Shown: piece by piece, positions 63,135 through 64,000 of the stretch
How the letters are laid out: every line of letters begins with the position of its first letter
Numbering within the stretch: the first letter of the stretch is position 1
Source of the DNA: BP-464 sp963825415
GTDB taxonomy: Bacteria > Actinomycetota > Thermoleophilia > Solirubrobacterales > Solirubrobacteraceae
Reading direction: 5' to 3'
Assembly: GCA_963825415.1 (NCBI GenBank)
Contig: CAWGTD010000003.1
Span: forward strand, 310,001 to 374,000
DNA: 64,000 nucleotides
Notes under the pieces: model-generated
What the model was told of the DNA's origin: nothing
Seen by the model: only the letters and a program-made list of their open reading frames with translations
The model's database searches: none
Position numbers and translations under genes: made by a program

Positions 63135-63452
63135 TCAGCGCACGCGAATCGTCGCCCGCATCCCCTTCGCGACGTGGCCCGGTTTGACGCACAGCAGCCG
63201 GTAGCGGCCGCGGCGCAGGTGAACGGTCAGCGAGCCGTTCTCGCCCGGCGCGATGTCCGGCGTGACCGCCGAGCGGTAGCCGCGCGGGCCGACGACCTGG
63301 AGGTCGTGCGCGTCCTCGCCGAAGTTGTGCACCGCGAAGCGCACCGTGCCGTGTGCCACGACGCGCGCGTACGGGTTCAGGTGCCACTCGCGCTCGCTCA
63401 CGCCGACCGACGTCACCGCGGAGGCGACGGCGGCGAGCAACCCGGCGATCAC
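63135..63452 (-). CDS. Small secreted cupredoxin-like protein
   Basis: 105 residues with an N-terminal hydrophobic segment (VIAGLLAAVASAVTSVGV). His49 in EDAHDLQV and the loop CVKPGHVAKGM (Cys88, His93, Met98) are the ligands of a type 1 copper site, as in plastocyanin and azurin. It probably carries electrons or stores copper outside the membrane. GTG start overlaps the stop of the DUF1501 gene, so the two proteins are made together. Confidence 0.82.
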   Translation of the reverse strand: MIAGLLAAVASAVTSVGVSEREWHLNPYARVVAHGTVRFAVHNFGEDAHDLQVVGPRGYRSAVTPDIAPGENGSLTVHLRRGRYRLLCVKPGHVAKGMRATIRVR

Positions 63453-64000
63453 GCGACCAGCCCCAGGCGCCCGAACGCGCCGGCGTTCGGAATGACTTCG
63501 CCGGCGTCGGTGCCGAGCCACTGCTCCAGCAGCGAGCAGTAGACGCGCCGGAAGTCGACGGTCACCTCGAGGTTGCCGTCGCGGTCCAGGCGCCGCAGGT
63601 CGGGGTAGTCGGTCAGCACGCCGCCACGGGCGCGCGTGCCCTGCACCCAGGCGATGCCGCCGGCGCCGTGGTCGGTGCCCTGCGACTCGTTGGCCTCCGG
63701 GCGGCGGCCGAACTCGCTCCAGACGAAGGTCAGCACGCGGTCGGCGCTGCCGCGCGCCTCGAGGTCGGCCTGGAAGGCCGCGAGGCCGGCGCTGACCTCG
63801 GCGAGCGCCTTGGCCAGGTCCTCGGGCTGGTTGTCGTGGGTGTCGAAGTCGCCTGGCGCCTCGACCGTCGCGACCCGGACACCGAGCGGCAGGTCGAGCA
63901 TCCCGGCCAGCGCCTCGAGGCGGTCGGCGAAGTCGCTGTTCTCGGGGTAGGCGACCCTGGGAACGAGGGCGGGCGCCGGAGGCTTGTCGTCGCTGGCGTC
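63449..64000 (-). CDS. DUF1501 family protein, partial (N-terminus beyond the window)
   Basis: The last 183 or so residues of a DUF1501 protein; the gene continues past the right edge. FDTHDNQPEDLAKALAEV, LTFVWSEFGRRPEAN and GTDHGAGGIAWVQG are the alkaline-phosphatase-like metal-site blocks of the family. Usually exported by Tat and paired with a DUF1800 gene; here the downstream partner is a cupredoxin. Function unknown. Confidence 0.88.
   Translation of the reverse strand, partial: DASDDKPPAPALVPRVAYPENSDFADRLEALAGMLDLPLGVRVATVEAPGDFDTHDNQPEDLAKALAEVSAGLAAFQADLEARGSADRVLTFVWSEFGRRPEANESQGTDHGAGGIAWVQGTRARGGVLTDYPDLRRLDRDGNLEVTVDFRRVYCSLLEQWLGTDAGEVIPNAGAFGRLGLVA

Overview
The window is very GC-rich bacterial chromosome, densely packed with genes on both strands. 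I see no stretch longer than about 230 bases without a gene, and no rRNA, tRNA, CRISPR array, phage or complete insertion sequence. Gene content points to an actinobacterium: a menaquinone-type 14-subunit complex I, a two-domain ThyX, a PucR regulator, CtaG, and many GTG/TTG starts. The small-protein style suggests Thermoleophilia (Solirubrobacterales-like). That placement is inference from protein features, not from a marker-gene search.

Layout. 1-10.5 kb: the distal half of a complex I operon (nuoG end, H, I, then J, K, L, M, N), interrupted between nuoI and nuoJ by a secreted subtilisin-like protease, a hairpin and a roughly 170-bp MITE-like palindrome. 10.5-15.8 kb: methyltransferase, small acidic protein, secreted vanadium-type haloperoxidase, DUF378 protein, tandem-domain ThyX, GCS2-type ligase. 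15.8-21.2 kb: acetyl-CoA synthetase, epoxide-hydrolase-like enzyme, membrane protein, CBS-domain protein, methyltransferase. 21.2-31.9 kb: a catabolic block with a secreted tannase-like esterase, PucR regulator, 3-hydroxybutyrate-dehydrogenase-like SDR, a complete branched-chain-type ABC importer with its two ATPases fused, and an acyl-CoA synthetase. 31.9-41.7 kb: hydrolase, secreted beta-propeller proteins, GMC oxidoreductase, ABC-2 exporter, LPG-synthase-like membrane protein. 46.4-41.0 kb (minus strand): a tight six-gene operon fpg, sulfotransferase, peroxiredoxin, metallophosphoesterase, pepT, CDF transporter. 46.4-49.1 kb: esterase, SixA, glycoside hydrolase. 49.2-53.2 kb: acyl-CoA dehydrogenase, APH-type kinase, HAD hydrolase and an AlkZ-like protein; the first three are the separate parts of the animal ACAD10 fusion. 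53.2-64 kb: secreted propeller, CtaG, EamA permease, hybrid histidine kinase with HD-GYP and response regulator, aldehyde dehydrogenase, cupredoxin and a DUF1501 protein that runs off the right edge.

Three patterns cut across the window. (1) Many monocistronic or first genes carry TAnnnT exactly 6 nt before the start codon, the arrangement expected for leaderless transcripts; in two divergent pairs the opposing -10 boxes share one TA. (2) Eight recognisable genes are broken by eleven frameshifts, almost all explained by a single extra base, which looks like uncorrected sequence error rather than gene decay. (3) A 28-base repeat sits immediately after the stop codons of two secreted propeller genes, both at convergent junctions, and three other convergent pairs share a CTAG that supplies both stop codons.
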